A DNA stretch of 64,000 bases. Source: Rotaria socialis (Eukaryota; Rotifera; Eurotatoria; Philodinida; Philodinidae). The notes beneath the pieces were generated by a model that did no database searches, was not told the DNA's origin, and saw only the letters and a program-made list of their open reading frames with translations. The stretch spans positions 304,183-368,182 of the forward strand of contig CAJNYU010000011.1 of assembly GCA_905331475.1 (NCBI GenBank), in the 5' to 3' direction. Of the stretch, positions 12,401 through 24,531 are shown one piece after another. Numbering within the stretch: position 1 is the first letter of the stretch; every line of letters begins with the position of its first letter. The translations under genes were made by a program, and so were the position numbers.

Positions 12401-15400
12401 GTAAGCGCGTAAAAGAGTAAAACAATCTTCGTACAGAAAATACCTTGATAAATTGAATTTGTGTGTTAATTACTTTTTCTAATCGCGGTGTAAATCTATG
12501 ATTCTTATCGTTTGACAAGATTATGAATCGACAATGACAAACTGGATATTTATCTTAATTGATGGCGATGATCTATGTAAATCTAAATAAATTCTTCTCT
12601 TAAACTGAAAGAGTTCATTTTTCTTTATTATTCTTTCTGCCAGCTATGTACACAAAATTCTATTTATGGTTAAAGTCATTATTTTTTAGTTTCAGGTACA
12701 TATTTACTTGCTATAAGATGAAAACTAAAATTAAATAAGAACTAGATTTTCTTACTTTGAATTGAAATATTAAAAAAGTCAAACATCATTCAGAACACAC
12801 TATAGCGATTTAGTCAAAAATCTTATTAATCTAGAATAACAACTTGAATCATTTCTATATGTTATCACTCATGTGATTAACATGGTGGGAAAATCGCTTA
12901 TTTTTTATTTAGACAGAATATTGTGGTTTTTTGCTTGTGACATCTATGATGACAAGACTTAATCTTGATGATTGACTGTTGAAGTACGATTGTTTCATCA
13001 GTTACACAATCCTCTTCATGCATGGCAGCGATGAAAAATTCTCATGAGAAAGAAGCAAAATTCATGCGTTACTTTCATAAGTCTTAAATAATAAATAAAG
13101 AATAGTCTTCTTTTCTAATGCAACAATAGTTATATCTCAATTGTTATTGCTAAACGGTGCGTGGAAATAGCCCGGTGCATCGTACCGATACTGAAATTCT
13201 CTGATCAGCCGCAATTAATCCTTCGTTTTATTTTTGGTTAGTCATCCAAATCGGCTCAATTACAGAGCATAGAAATTCAAAAATATAATTTAACTATATA
13301 TTTCTCCTCATAATCTTGACATACGTATGCAGATCAATTAATCTACGAATAAATTCTAATTCGATTCTAACATAATTACCAATATTTGTTGTCAATAAAA
13401 GAAAAATAAAACGAAGATTACTACCATCCTACATAGAGATATAAAGTCAAATACGATGAATGTCTTCGATGACATAAATGTTGTCATGCATTACTATCCT
13501 ATTAGGTTGTAGTTTAATCGCTAATCGAAATTCTTATCTCTGTCGAAGCTTTAATAAATATTTATACATCAATTAGTATTTTAGGTTGCTATTAATAAGC
13601 AAAAAAACGATAGTGTTCTTCAATAGAGTGTTAGTGCCTGGTGAATTTTTCGTTGTACAGAAGTTAGTTACGTAGAGTTAAATCTAATATACATGAGGTT
13701 TAAAGCATTAAATTAATCTGTAATTCCAGTGAGGATTTGTGTAAGCTGTGTTATTCTAGATAACTATTACATTAAATATCGTGCGAAAAAACTCACTTGT
13801 ACTCTTCAATCTAAGCAGTGTTAAGTAGTAGAAAATCTAGTTGTGCATTCGTCGAGACTAGTTAGAAGGGTATCAAAAGTCTAGAAGTGAAATGTCAACA
13901 GACAATAGTCGAATTCAACCTAATCCAAGAAAACAACAACTGCGACATTATCGCTTTGGAACTCAACTCTTTCTTAAAATATTCAATATAAAATTCACTG
14001 AAAAAAACAGGAAAATTCGTTCGATAGTCTATTTGACTTTCTTTTCCCCGATGTATGAAATATTGATTTACGGCCATGAAGTTGAACTATCTTCCGTATC
14101 ATACAAAATTGACAAGGAGAACATGATAGTTTAGAAAAATAACTTTAATATGCAACAGAGTTTAACTAATTGAAATCGATCGAATACAACTATCATCATA
14201 TAGACCAATATTAGTGTACTGATTTCAACGAACACTTCCTAGCTATCGTCTATCTTGTATAGGTGGTTCAAATGATAGTATTAGACTGCCTGAAAAATAG
14301 CCAATTTATGAACGGAAGAAAATTTCAAGTTTCGTCTTTTATAAAGGATATGAGTTTTGATGATGTTTTATTGGTTGTGCACCGCTGTATCTTCGAAAAA
14401 GTTTCATTGTAGTTAATGACTTCTTTGCTTACGAAAGTATGTCTGAGCATTATTTGATTATTACTATTTTAATAATTTGAGTGGCATTTGTTTTTGACAT
14501 TTCTTCAAAATGTTACACTTTTCATCGCTCTTCTCTCGGTACTATCTAAGCATCTATGAAAACGTGAATATGCCATGTATTGTATTCTGTCAAGACTCAA
14601 GAATAAAAAGAAATGAATATAATTAAAACTTAAAAAGAGATTATGAATGTCAAATAACTTCTTATCTTAACCACTATCAGATGGATATTTTATCTGATCC
14701 ATCGCCTGCAGGTTAGTCATGTCTTGAAAATTTCACTTGATTCAAAATTTTCAGCATCAAGATCTATATTTTGGGATGATGGTTAAACATTATAATGGAT
14801 GTCTATCCAAAAGAAATAGATGTATTGTGAAGAAAAATTTACCATAGTCACGCACGAAGTTCATTTCTATTCAACTTTTTTTTCATTCAATTAATTGTGC
14901 CATTTAGGGATGCACCAGTTACATATTACAGTAAGGATAGCCTTTTCTGCGAGTAATCTACTCATAACTTTCATCTATATAATAGTTCACCGTGCCGTAC
15001 AATGATGGATGTGAAACATGTAAAAACTAATGTAACAAAACTATATTCGTCCTGGTTACTTGTATGTCATTTTTAGACAAATGGAATTAGCTCGATTTTT
15101 AATCGATATATAAGAATTCTTCGGTCCTCTATGAAACGGTTTGATATCGAAATCGTGCCAATAGAATTTAAAGATCTTCTTTCATTCATGATTTCCACTA
15201 CTCGAGTATCAATCAATTACGTAATACACTGCATATAAAGACAAATAAGAAATGAAAGTGTGTTCTGTTTTCAATCAATACAAAGAATAGAAGTGGCAAA
15301 TAAAAGGTTCTTTTGGTTTGCCGATGCAACAAAATCAAAACCATTATGTTTTTATTCTTTGTATCCAAATAAATTCTATTCGTATTGCTGCATGAGACAA

Positions 15401-15757
15401 GCAGTATTGTAACTGATCAAATAATTTTATCTATCATCCTTCACTTAGATTATTTGAAATTTGCTACAAAGATCTACGAGTCAATTTGGATTCATCCTCG
15501 AAAAACTAATAGTTTTTTGTTTCTTTTCTAATAGCGTGTAAAGCATAGTTGCAACTCAATATTTTTACTTTTATGTTTGCCTCATGTTATCGGTAATTGC
15601 TTTTAGTGTGTCTTTTTGACTAGCGTATCTAGTTCATTCAATGTTCTCAATATACTATTGCATGACGCTATCGATTCGGGTCACGAACACATCGTTTCTT
15701 TATCAATTAATATAGTATTCTAACGTGAATTTCTCTAACTGCCATATGTAATCACTT
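7979..15757. other. Gene-poor interval downstream of PIM-like kinase
   Basis: The first ~700 bp are T-rich and probably 3' UTR, with a (GAT)n run near 8526-8540. Beyond this the DNA is AT-rich with only short ORFs. The longest, 147 codons at 10432-10875, has no similarity I recognise and overlaps another short frame. 10.9-15.7 kb shows no gene, clear repeat or RNA gene that I can support. Confidence 0.5.
9385..9438. repeat. (AT)27 microsatellite
   Basis: An uninterrupted AT dinucleotide tract of about 54 bp. A shorter (TA)n tract lies at 9650-9667. Confidence 0.95.
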
Positions 15758-16388
15758 CAAGGGGGAAAAGCGGCTGCTGGTTCCTTGGATTTTGACGGTT
15801 CCTCGTGGATTTTGGTGGATTCTAGTGGATTTTATGGGTCTTCGTGAATGTTTGAAGATATGTGAAGATCAGTATGAGCTCCTTATCGCTGTCGCTTGCT
15901 TTGTTTTAGTCGAATATAAGAACTTATCCGAGTACCTTGGAGCGATGCAAAAATTGGTTTCAGAAGCAGCTGATAGATCGCTGCGGTTGGTTTAATTAGT
16001 TTAAAAAAAAACGATCAAACCACTTTAACTCATTCGAAAATTTTAGATTAAAAAGTACCAATTAAAAAAAAAGGATGATCTCCTATTAGGCGAAGATGTA
16101 TTCCTATTAAAATTTTATTTAAACAAATGGTTTCGAAGCCAAGTATTGTTAAACAATTAACAACTGAAGTAAATAATTTATCTTCTTTTTTTGATAAATC
16201 GAAAAATAAACGTTCTTTTCTGTTGTTGTTACAACGGTTTCGATTTACAACCAGCTCGCACACGTTATGTTGATCCCACTGATACATTAATTCTTGAAGA
16301 AGAAACACAAAAAATTGTACTTGCTGGAAAAATTGATATTAATCAATTGATTACGGGTAATTAAATCATATAGAGCGACTCTCACAAT

Positions 16389-16610
16389 TAGGAAACTGCA
16401 AAGTGGGCCCGGTTCTGTGGGATCGAGAGCTATCATTTTTGAAGCTGATCCTGACACATATTTTTATTAAAAACACATATAAAAACTCAGCCTTAATCTT
16501 GCGAAAGGTGCTTGTTGTTAAATAATCAGGAACAGGAAGCTATAGAAAATTTAAATAGAATTAGAACCATAATGGGGAGGAACGAAAAAAGGCGGTCCCA
16601 CAGTTCCCTA
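16389..16610. mobile_element. MITE-like insertion (222 bp) in POLD2 pseudogene intron
   Basis: Inverted ends are TAGGAAACTG on the left and, on the complement of the right end, TAGGGAACTG. Both run into GTGGG(C/A)CCG-like sequence. The flanks CTCACAAT (16381-16388) and TTCACAAT (16611-16618) match at 7 of 8, as expected for an aged 8-bp hAT-type duplication. There is no coding capacity. Confidence 0.6.
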
Positions 16611-18469
16611 TTCACAATTGATCATACAGATTTTATTTTGATTCTTTTTTTCCATAATGGTCAAATTAAAGCAGCAGGCGAGTAATCTACGGTTCTACAA
16701 ATTGAACACTAAAAGCAAATGACTAGTCAGACTTCATTAATGAACTTCGAAGTACACAAGTTTCCAGACAATATTCCGATTTGTATATTATTGGCAATGC
16801 GTATCATCTAAATAATATCATTCATCTATTGACCTTAAAACAACTAAATACCTGATATTGATAATGAATAAGCTTAGAACTAGATATTACGAAAGTCCCT
16901 GGTCTTCGAACCAAAGGTAGTGTCTGAGTAACTCGAGGCTAATAGCAGAACAGTTCATAAGAGCATTTCCAACTGTCCATTTGCTCTTCGCTTGAGACTA
17001 TTACTATTCGATTGGTCAGGAACAGTAGTAAAAGTTTTTATTTTGGCTTGCTTGTTGGCATTTGACTCGATTTTCGAACATAAACTAAAAACCTGATTAA
17101 TAAGATTTCGAACAAAAATGTTCTCCTTGATAGTCACAAGAAGAATTCCAGAAGTTTGGGGTATGACATACATATTTGTATCGAAATTATTTTTTTGAAA
17201 CAAAGCTCAAAACATATGTTTTTTCTTTGAAGTAAATATCTTATCAAGGATAAATTCGTTCTAGATCAATATTTGGGAGTGTTTCTAATGAGTATACAGC
17301 CTATAGATGCGTGGACAAAATTTCATGACCGATCCAACGGCAGGAAACAAATGAATGAATGAAGCATTACTTGTTTTGCACGAAAAGGCTTGATCTATTA
17401 TTGGCACTTCAGTAACCAATGTTCGATTGCATCTTTTGTTAAAATCCATATTTTTATTCTGAATAGGTATTGTTATGGCGGTACATGGTTATGAAAATGA
17501 CGAAGGTGTATTTATTGTTACAGTTTATTGTTGTAAAGATCTTTCAATACCAAAAACATTATCACCTCCAACGGAGGATAAGTAAGAATTATATGTATTA
17601 GGATAAAATTTTGAACATATATATCTTATAGATATATTTTATTTGAAACCTCAATAATCTTTAATCAACTTGAATATCTTATTAATTCATTGACTCGACC
17701 AACAAATCTTCAATGTGAACAAATAAAATTAATTTTACGTAATATTGTTCGATTTTTTGTTGCTGGTAATTCAACTGAAAGTTCAGATTGATTTAAAGAT
17801 TCAACAAATCAAGTTAGTTATATTTTCTTCTATCATAAATAATAATCATTGAGCTATTTTAAGGCGAAATATTTAACACGAAAAATGACAGCAAGTAGTG
17901 TTGAAGCAATGAATACTATTGGTGAATTATTTGATAAAACTGCTGTATGTTGTATTTTTCTGGAAACTTTGATTTCTTAGGCAATAACTGATATTGATAT
18001 CATGCCCGGCGTGAATGATCCAAGGTAAATTTTAAAGAAAAGGCTTTTTCTTAATATTTGCTTTTCATTGTTTTAGTTGTCACATGCATATGATTTTCAA
18101 ATTGGTGATATTTACTGAGAGAAGTTTTTTTTTATGTCTCTGTTCATATTTTACATAAGATTTATAGTTTTCCTGGCACATCAGGGCAGGATTTAGATGA
18201 TATTGATCTTCAATCAACTATTGAGAGTCGTGTTCAGATACTTGAAGATTGTCTTAAATGGAGTGCTATTGCACCAGCACGTCCTAATACATTAAGTATA
18301 ATAAAATAGTTCTTTAACAATAAAAGTAGTTATGATATTGTAGGTTGCTATCCATATGTCTGGTTCAAGGTATGATCATTATCTATTTACTCTTGTTGAA
18401 AACCCTAAAATGAGAACAATAAATCAGTTTTTTCTTTATAAAGTTCATCATTCAAAATACACTATTGAC

Positions 18470-18533
18470 TAGAGATGCGCGAGACCGAGAAAATGTTACC
18501 GGGACCAAACAAAGTTGATCTCGCGCTTCTCTA
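18470..18533. mobile_element. 64-bp foldback element in POLD2 pseudogene
   Basis: TAGAGATGCGCGAGA at the left end pairs with the complement of the right end, TAGAGAAGCGCGAGA (14 of 15). The flanks CTATTGAC and GTCTTGAC agree at 6 of 8. It is small enough to form a hairpin and fits a miniature, probably hAT-like, remnant. Confidence 0.5.
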
Positions 18534-19454
18534 GTCTTGACGCATAATATTTACTAGTTTTTCGACCACTGGTTAGACTGAAACGTTTTTCGCTCATTCC
18601 GAATATGTGTTCAGAATCAAAATGTCGAAAAGAGTGATTGTACTAAGCACTATTTTGATTAATTTTCTATTTTGCTTTTGCATGACAGATTTTTAACCTT
18701 CGCATTATAAAATGTAGTTTTTCAAACAGTGATTGCCTTTTTGCCAATACTGATTTCCATAAGAATTAATTCGTTTGTGGAAATGCACAGATGAGATTTT
18801 TGCTCATTTAATTAAAACTTGTCGTCCTCGATTAATTAAATTGCTAGAAAATACTTTAGTTTGAATTTATTCATTACATAATCACATTTCCACCGGTAAA
18901 CTTAAGCGTTTAGTTTATTTCGATTTTTTACTTATGAAGACCATTTTAAAGTATACGAATGATTGTATTCCATAGATATATAGACAATATGAAACTAATT
19001 TTTAAGTGTACTCATGGAATGCGAAAGTTTACATTTACAATTTTCTCCAAAGTAATATTTGAGAACGTCAGATGACTTTATGCTTAGAGAAAAATAAAGG
19101 TACACGCGATTCTAATTTCATCTGTTAAAACTTAATTGGTTTTTAAAAAGTAACTAGACAATCGATTGGCGAGGTTATTTACAAGACTTGAATCCTTTTG
19201 AAAAGTTTAACCATCCGGAATATTTCTTAATATAATATTCGAATTTTGTTTCTAGGACCAAATGGTATTCAAGTTCGTCTTATCTGTATTCCATATTTTG
19301 CTGAGTCAAATTCATGTATTGCTCTCAATTTAAGTACACTTGAATGTTATGAAATATAATTTCAAAGTGAAATACCACAAATAATTCAATGAAAACATGA
19401 AAACTGACGCTCTATCTAAATACTCATTTGTTCTTGTGTTCATATTGCAAAGAA

Positions 19455-19655
19455 AAAAAAGTCAAATGAATCTATGGATATTGATAAAAAGGAAAACTTA
19501 TTTACGGAACTTCATACAAATATAAAAAAACAAGCTGAAAATCTTTAAAAGGACTTGTTGACCATGCAAATGAAATAGAAAATTCTTATTCATCAAATAA
19601 TCGTTTAAATACAGTTATTGATCCTGCTCAAAATTATTCACGTAATTTTATCAAG
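19455..19655 (+). pseudogene. Unidentified decayed coding block after POLD2 relic
   Basis: An acceptor-like site (ATTGCAAAG) precedes about 33 coding-like codons, including NESMDIDKKENLFTELHTN. The reading then shifts frame and continues as LVDHANEIENSYSSNNRLNT. Two long, compositionally sensible stretches with one frame change suggest a dead exon of a second host gene lying next to POLD2. I do not recognise the family. Confidence 0.35.
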
Positions 19656-19659
19656 AGTG

Positions 19660-22545
19660 TGGGGTGTAGGAAAGATTCATATGGTATGGGTGTGCATCTA
19701 AAACGAAAGGATCACATCCACATCCAGAATTCTATATTCTTTCCAAGCTAACAGTGAAAGCTTTTATATTGATACACAAGAGCATTGACCATATTCGGGT
19801 CAAATTATCACTCTTACCACCAAACTAACAAAATATAAAATATTACGTACCAATAGCGAGCACCACTCGGTATATTCGATTTTGGTATATGAAGACAATA
19901 ATATGAGAACTATTCATAACCAATGTTTTACATAATCATCAGGTGTTTAAGGAAGTGTATATTCATAATCTTGTTGAAATGTATCGATCACATTAGGGCC
20001 ACATTAAATTTGCTTTTTACTGAAAGTTTATTGAGGGTGTGGATGAAGCTTTAGAGATTATTTTCCCACACTTACACCAACACCTACCCATAATATCATT
20101 GTACTGCCAGTTCAGTGCATGCTATAACTTTGAGACTTTCAGAAAACATTCGTAGACTTTTGAGTATTCGAAGAAAAGTAAATCAAATTAATCAGTTAAT
20201 CTAAAGGTGATTTCGATAGCCACAAATTGAAAATCATCACAACTGAGATTCTATAAGTATTCTTTTAACAGAATGATATTTCAGCAATCTGTAACATTTT
20301 TCTGATGAAAAATCTACCGTGGGTGTAGGTGTGGCAGTTAGTATGGATATGTAGATAAGAGTCGAACCACCACTTCCAGCTCCACCCATACTCGCATCCT
20401 TTTGCTTCTTCAAATTTATGTTCAAGAACGATCCGATTTCTAATAAAAGCTCATAGTTTAAATAATATACATGTTAACATGAACTTCAAAAAAGAAATCT
20501 ATATGAGTAACGTGCATCAGACAGCCTGAATGGCGAGGAAGTTGTTGTTATTTTATTCTAGTTGATCGTTCCAACGATGCCCATTTGATGCAATTTTCAT
20601 TTCATGCGTTCAGCGCACAAGTTGCTTTAAATGTGCACATAACTCATCCAAACGTTTTACTACGGAAAGAAACTCTTATATGGACAAATCATGAGGTCTG
20701 TGCATGTCAAAAATGTGAAAAAATGTGCACTTTCGAGTAGTCTGTTATTTATTGCTTAAATATTTCAGTTACTAGAAAAATTCATATTAAACGTAATGTC
20801 TTATTTTATTTGTTTTTACATGAAATAAAATTTCAACGAATGATTTTTAAAGAAATTTTTTGTTGTAGATGAAAAGGAGAGCAAAAATCGTGCAACCACA
20901 ATAGTCAGACAATCAAGGGCATGCGCCCAGGGGGGGGGGGCGGTGTGAGAGTACCCCTGCTTTGAAAATTTTCGTTTTTTTGCTCACCGATTTTTGAAAA
21001 ATTTATAAAAACTTCAGAAAAAATCGCCTACCCTGCCTCAAAATTTGAAACGTTTTTTTCGCATTCTCTTCCATTTTTTGAAAGTACGCTCTCCTGCAGA
21101 CAATTTAAAAGTAAAAAAAAAATCAGATTTCGTTCAAATAGGTTTATGACCAAAATCGAGAAAAACTTCGCTTAGAAAAGCAGCTCAGAATTCCGAATGT
21201 TGCCTTTTTTCAGTAACTGATATACTCCCCGTGAAATTCCTCTTTAATAAAAGTTGAAGAATTCGATATATAGTGTTTATTTACACCTTCAACTATCGAT
21301 AACAGTATATGTTCGACACATTATTTTTGTTAATTACTTTCTCGCCCTATTTAACACAGTTTATGTGTTATAGAATATTGCGTGTCAACGATAGAAAAGA
21401 TGAGTTCAAGCAACGTCAACTGTTTATTAGATTAAGCGGACATGAAACCCACATTTGTTTTTCTTCCCTTAACATTTTTGAAGATGCCTAATTTAAAAAA
21501 GAGCAAATTCAATAGTAAAAACAAAGAAAAACATATAAGAATCGGTTGGGCAGGTCGACCCATTTAGAGCTCTGCACTATATGATTTCGAGACGATTAGA
21601 TAGAAAGTTTTTAGTATATGATGAAATTATTTACAGTACGTTGCATATCAGCAGTGGGCAATGAATCGATCCGTGAGATAAAAGCCCTTGTCAAGCAGAA
21701 AAATGTCGCTCAGGTCAAAAATGAATTTTCTTTCCGTTCTTCATATAGATGACAACCGACTGTATACATATGTGTGCATTGATATTCAAGCACTTGCATA
21801 TGAACTATGCATCCAGCTCTCCTGCCATTCAACAGAATGAATGTATCACTTGAAATTACTTTTCCTGTTAGCCAACGCACCACTCATTCATTCAATTCTT
21901 CTCTTGTTATTTTACATTAAACTAGAGCGATTATATCAAGACTTTCATCCCTGTAATATAAAGCATTTTTCCTAGAATTTATGCACTGAAATCATTTTCC
22001 CCATTTTCCCGCTCGCGAATAGATATATAATCTAACTAAAGATCACACATTGGTGTTGGATCATTTTTGACCGAGGAGAATTTTTCCGCTGCATAGAAGC
22101 ATTTTTGTCACGGATGAATTTAGTGCCCAACCCTCACCAAGTCATATTGATGTACTTGTTAGAACTTTGCAATTGAATATGAAGAGTTAGTTAATACACA
22201 GGCAAAGTCATCGGTAGAAACAAAATAATATTCTTCTTTTCAACAGTATCGTCTATATTACAAAAAGGCTAAATAATTTTTTCAGGGCTATTGTAACACA
22301 TTCTCAGTCATAGAATAATATGAAAAATGAATTCTTCGGTTCTTCTCTTTTTGTGTACAATAAAATCTGCAAGTTTTTTTTTCTAAGCATTTAAATCTGT
22401 GAAAAAATGCATGGTCACCTTCGTAATTTTTTCAAAACTTGATCAAAGTCATAGATTCTACATATACGAGTCTCGTTGTTCACTTTAGCAACTGCAAATT
22501 GTTTAAAATATTGATATAAAATCATTAATTAAAATGTATCATAGT
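19660..22545. other. Non-coding interior of the 15.8-22.6 kb unit
   Basis: No credible gene. It includes a G-run at about 20930-20940 preceded by GGGCATGCGCCC. It also has two diverged ~75-bp units with a shared CCTGC...TTTGAAA...CGTTTTTTT pattern at about 20957-20990 and 21030-21065, probably transposon debris. Confidence 0.4.
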
Positions 22546-22561
22546 GGATTCTAGAATCCAT
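22546..22561. repeat. 16-bp perfect palindrome near right inverted end
   Basis: TGGATTCTAGAATCCA is its own reverse complement. The TGGATTCTAG half also occurs near the left end (about 15815-15825), linking the two ends of the candidate element. Confidence 0.6.
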
Positions 22562-23015
22562 CAGGAGCCGCTGCCTCCCCTTGAATCACTCAATGGATGG
22601 CACATCTATACTTTTAAACATAGAAGAACAATTAAAACCAGGTCAATGACTTCATGCTTGTTTATTTGTTTAACATAAAAGGAAATACAACAAGATTTAT
22701 CAGTTAAAGTGCATCAAATACATAGATAATATCTTAATGAAACCATAATTCTAGGTTTCAACATCGAGGAATGTTATCAAACATGTTAACGATTGAGAAA
22801 AACAAACACATCAAGTATCTATTTAAAAGAAGAGATGCTTGCGCTCGCTGTTTCACATCGATCCTTCTTTTTCATCTTGTTCTTTTATGTCAAACTGAAA
22901 AATAAATAAAGCTAAGAATTAACAAAACCAAAACATAGAAAAAGCGTCATCACACCATCATGATCTGAGAGAAAGAAAAACGACAGAACCTATCAAATAG
23001 TTAAGCAGTTTTTAT

Positions 23016-24197
23016 TCAAAGTTCATCATCGAAATGATCATTTTTTGATGATTGTGCGTTGTAGTTCTCATCACGTGTTGATGACAATGGTTCCGATGAT
23101 TGTCGTACATAAACACCGGCATCAACTTTCCAAAGATTTTGACTATTGGCATATGCATAACAACTGATTTCTTTTTGACCATGAATGGGTCGACCATATG
23201 TATCACCACTCAAATGAAGATATCTAAACAAATACTTTAGAATTTTAAATCTATCCATCCTTTCTCGAAGCCTAACCGGTGATATCTGTGATTTAAATAT
23301 CTAATAATTACGAATAGTATTATAGTAGAACAGAGTTTCCTCAAGGGGATATCCGAGTGTTCGAGTAGTAAAATAGTATTCAATATCGAAACCAATCGCA
23401 GTACACTCAGAAAGAGAATTGGGAAAGATGTTTTAGTTCATCAATCGAAAGGTATTGTTCCACGTCGTGCATTGAACTTAGCTATGCGTGAGGAAAACTT
23501 TTCACTTTTATCTATTCTCCGCAGCTGATAGAAAACCGTCGTTATGAATTTAGGAGGAACAGTTATAACTAAAATTTGAATCTATGTTTTCTTACTTTCC
23601 AGTAACAACATGTTGTAATCGAATAGGATCTTTTCTTAACCAATAATCATTTTTAGTGGTGCAAACAGCTTTCCATCGATCGCCTTCGTCTCCAACACCC
23701 TCTTCGCCATAAGCTGATACTTCTTGATTGTTTGATAATGGCGAAGGATAATTGTGACTATGTAAATTTCGATGAGTAGTAACATGATATAAACGTATGA
23801 CAGTATCACATTTGATCGGAGCTCTGAATTAAATATAAAAAGAACTTAGTTAGCAAATAAAAGAAATCTTGTGAAATTATTATTTACCCTCGTTCACAAT
23901 CACTTCTTATATCACCACGAACTTGCCAATAACTATTCACATCATCAGCATTAGGTGTACCAGTAACAGACTAAATGGCAAATTTTTGAAGCTAAACTAA
24001 TTGAAATAATAATAATAACTTACTTGTTGCCCACTGCCGGAACCATATTTAACATCATGCGAATGAAGTCGATCTCCAGATTGTTGATTAACCAATTTAA
24101 ATGATGAGCCACATGTGACAGCATCTTTGTTACTTGATGCAAAATGGAATAAAAAGATAAAAATTGAACATTGAATAACGATTCTCATGTTCGACAT
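23016..24197 (-). CDS. SDF2: SDF2-like ER MIR-domain protein, 230 aa, 4 exons
   Basis: Exons on the minus strand are 24197-24024, 23970-23888, 23823-23596 and 23223-23016. SDF2/SDF2L1 proteins sit in the ER lumen with ERdj3 and BiP and help with protein quality control. The start MSNMRIVIQCSIFIFLF gives a clean signal peptide; a longer in-frame N-terminus exists but would bury it. Three MIR repeats follow, with near-identical family motifs: VTCGSSFKLVNQQSGDRLHS, DVKYGSGSGQQSVTG, CERGAPIKCDTVIRL, LHSHNYPSPLSNNQEVSAYG and YGRPIHGQKE. The C-terminus DDEL resembles the family's HDEL/HAEL-type ER retention signal. Size fits the family (about 210-220 aa). It is divergent from SSR4 across 334 bp, so the two ER genes could share a promoter. 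Confidence 0.95.
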
Positions 24198-24531
24198 TAT
24201 TAGACTGTCATGTACAAAAAAATAGAAAGCAAAGGTACTTCTATTGTGGAAATCATCGATTGGTTCATGCAAATCGATCATTCAAAATTATTTCTACGTC
24301 CTCACTTGTGATTCAACTAAAAATTAAATAAAATAATCTTTCTTTTTTAATTATTTTTTTTCAAATAAAATACAAGAGATCAAATCAAAGCCATCTATCG
24401 TAAAAATTGATTTTGATTTTTGATAAGTAGACATGCTCCAATGAAATACTGTATGTGCTTTATCATCGATATTTGCCACATCAAACAAACAGTAGCTGGT
24501 ATTTTTTCACAAGCTGATTCAATATTTTTCC

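Larger units (their letters stand above)
16088..19359 (+). pseudogene. POLD2: Decayed DNA polymerase delta subunit 2 (POLD2) gene
   Basis: Exon-sized blocks match POLD2, the non-catalytic B-subunit of replicative polymerase delta, in order. Block 16088-16180 has CIPIKILFKQMVSKPSIVKQ. Block 16236-16356 has RTRYVDPTDTLILEEE and ends INQLITG. Block 17467-17581 starts GIVMAVHGYENDEG. Further blocks are 17632-17812, 17864-17944 (AKYLTRKMTASSVEA), 17981-18024 (DIDIMPGVNDP), about 18156-18295 (FPGTSGQDLDDIDLQS), 18344-18369 (CYPYVWFK) and 19255-19359 (PNGIQVRLICIPYFAESNS). Splice sites survive in most blocks. Decay signs are a missing N-terminus, a frame change between the first two blocks, an in-frame TGA at 17789-17791, a scrambled segment at 18075-18155, and no exon for the roughly 28 residues between CYPYVWFK and the last block. 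Two introns are swollen to 1.1 and 0.9 kb by insertions. It is best read as a dead extra copy; an intact copy is expected elsewhere. Confidence 0.85.
15758..22583. mobile_element. Candidate 6.8-kb unit bounded by inverted ends and 8-bp flanking repeats
   Basis: The left end from 15758 starts CAAGGGGG and continues into GCGGCTGCTGG. The reverse complement of the right end (to 22583) starts CAAGGGGA and continues into GCGGCTCCTGA. Over the first 25 bp about 19 positions agree, and both ends then carry TGGATTCTAG motifs. The flanks are AATCACTT (15750-15757) and AATCACTC (22584-22591), matching at 7 of 8. An 8-bp duplication with a CA-starting inverted end fits a hAT-type element. No transposase was found inside; the interior holds a decayed host POLD2 gene and other debris. 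The alternative is two separate solo ends of one repeat family in opposite orientation. Confidence 0.4.

Noticed and set aside
13892-14134. 80-codon ORF in gene-poor DNA
   Set aside because: Starts reasonably (MSTDNSRIQPNPRKQQ) but has no homology or splice partners; chance is likely.
15792-15995. 67-codon frame at the left inverted end
   Set aside because: Made of GTGGATTTT-type repeats of the element terminus. Not a protein and not the missing POLD2 N-terminus.
16088-19359. A functional POLD2 gene with long introns
   Set aside because: An in-frame TGA with no splice alternative, a frame change between the first blocks and an absent conserved exon argue against function.
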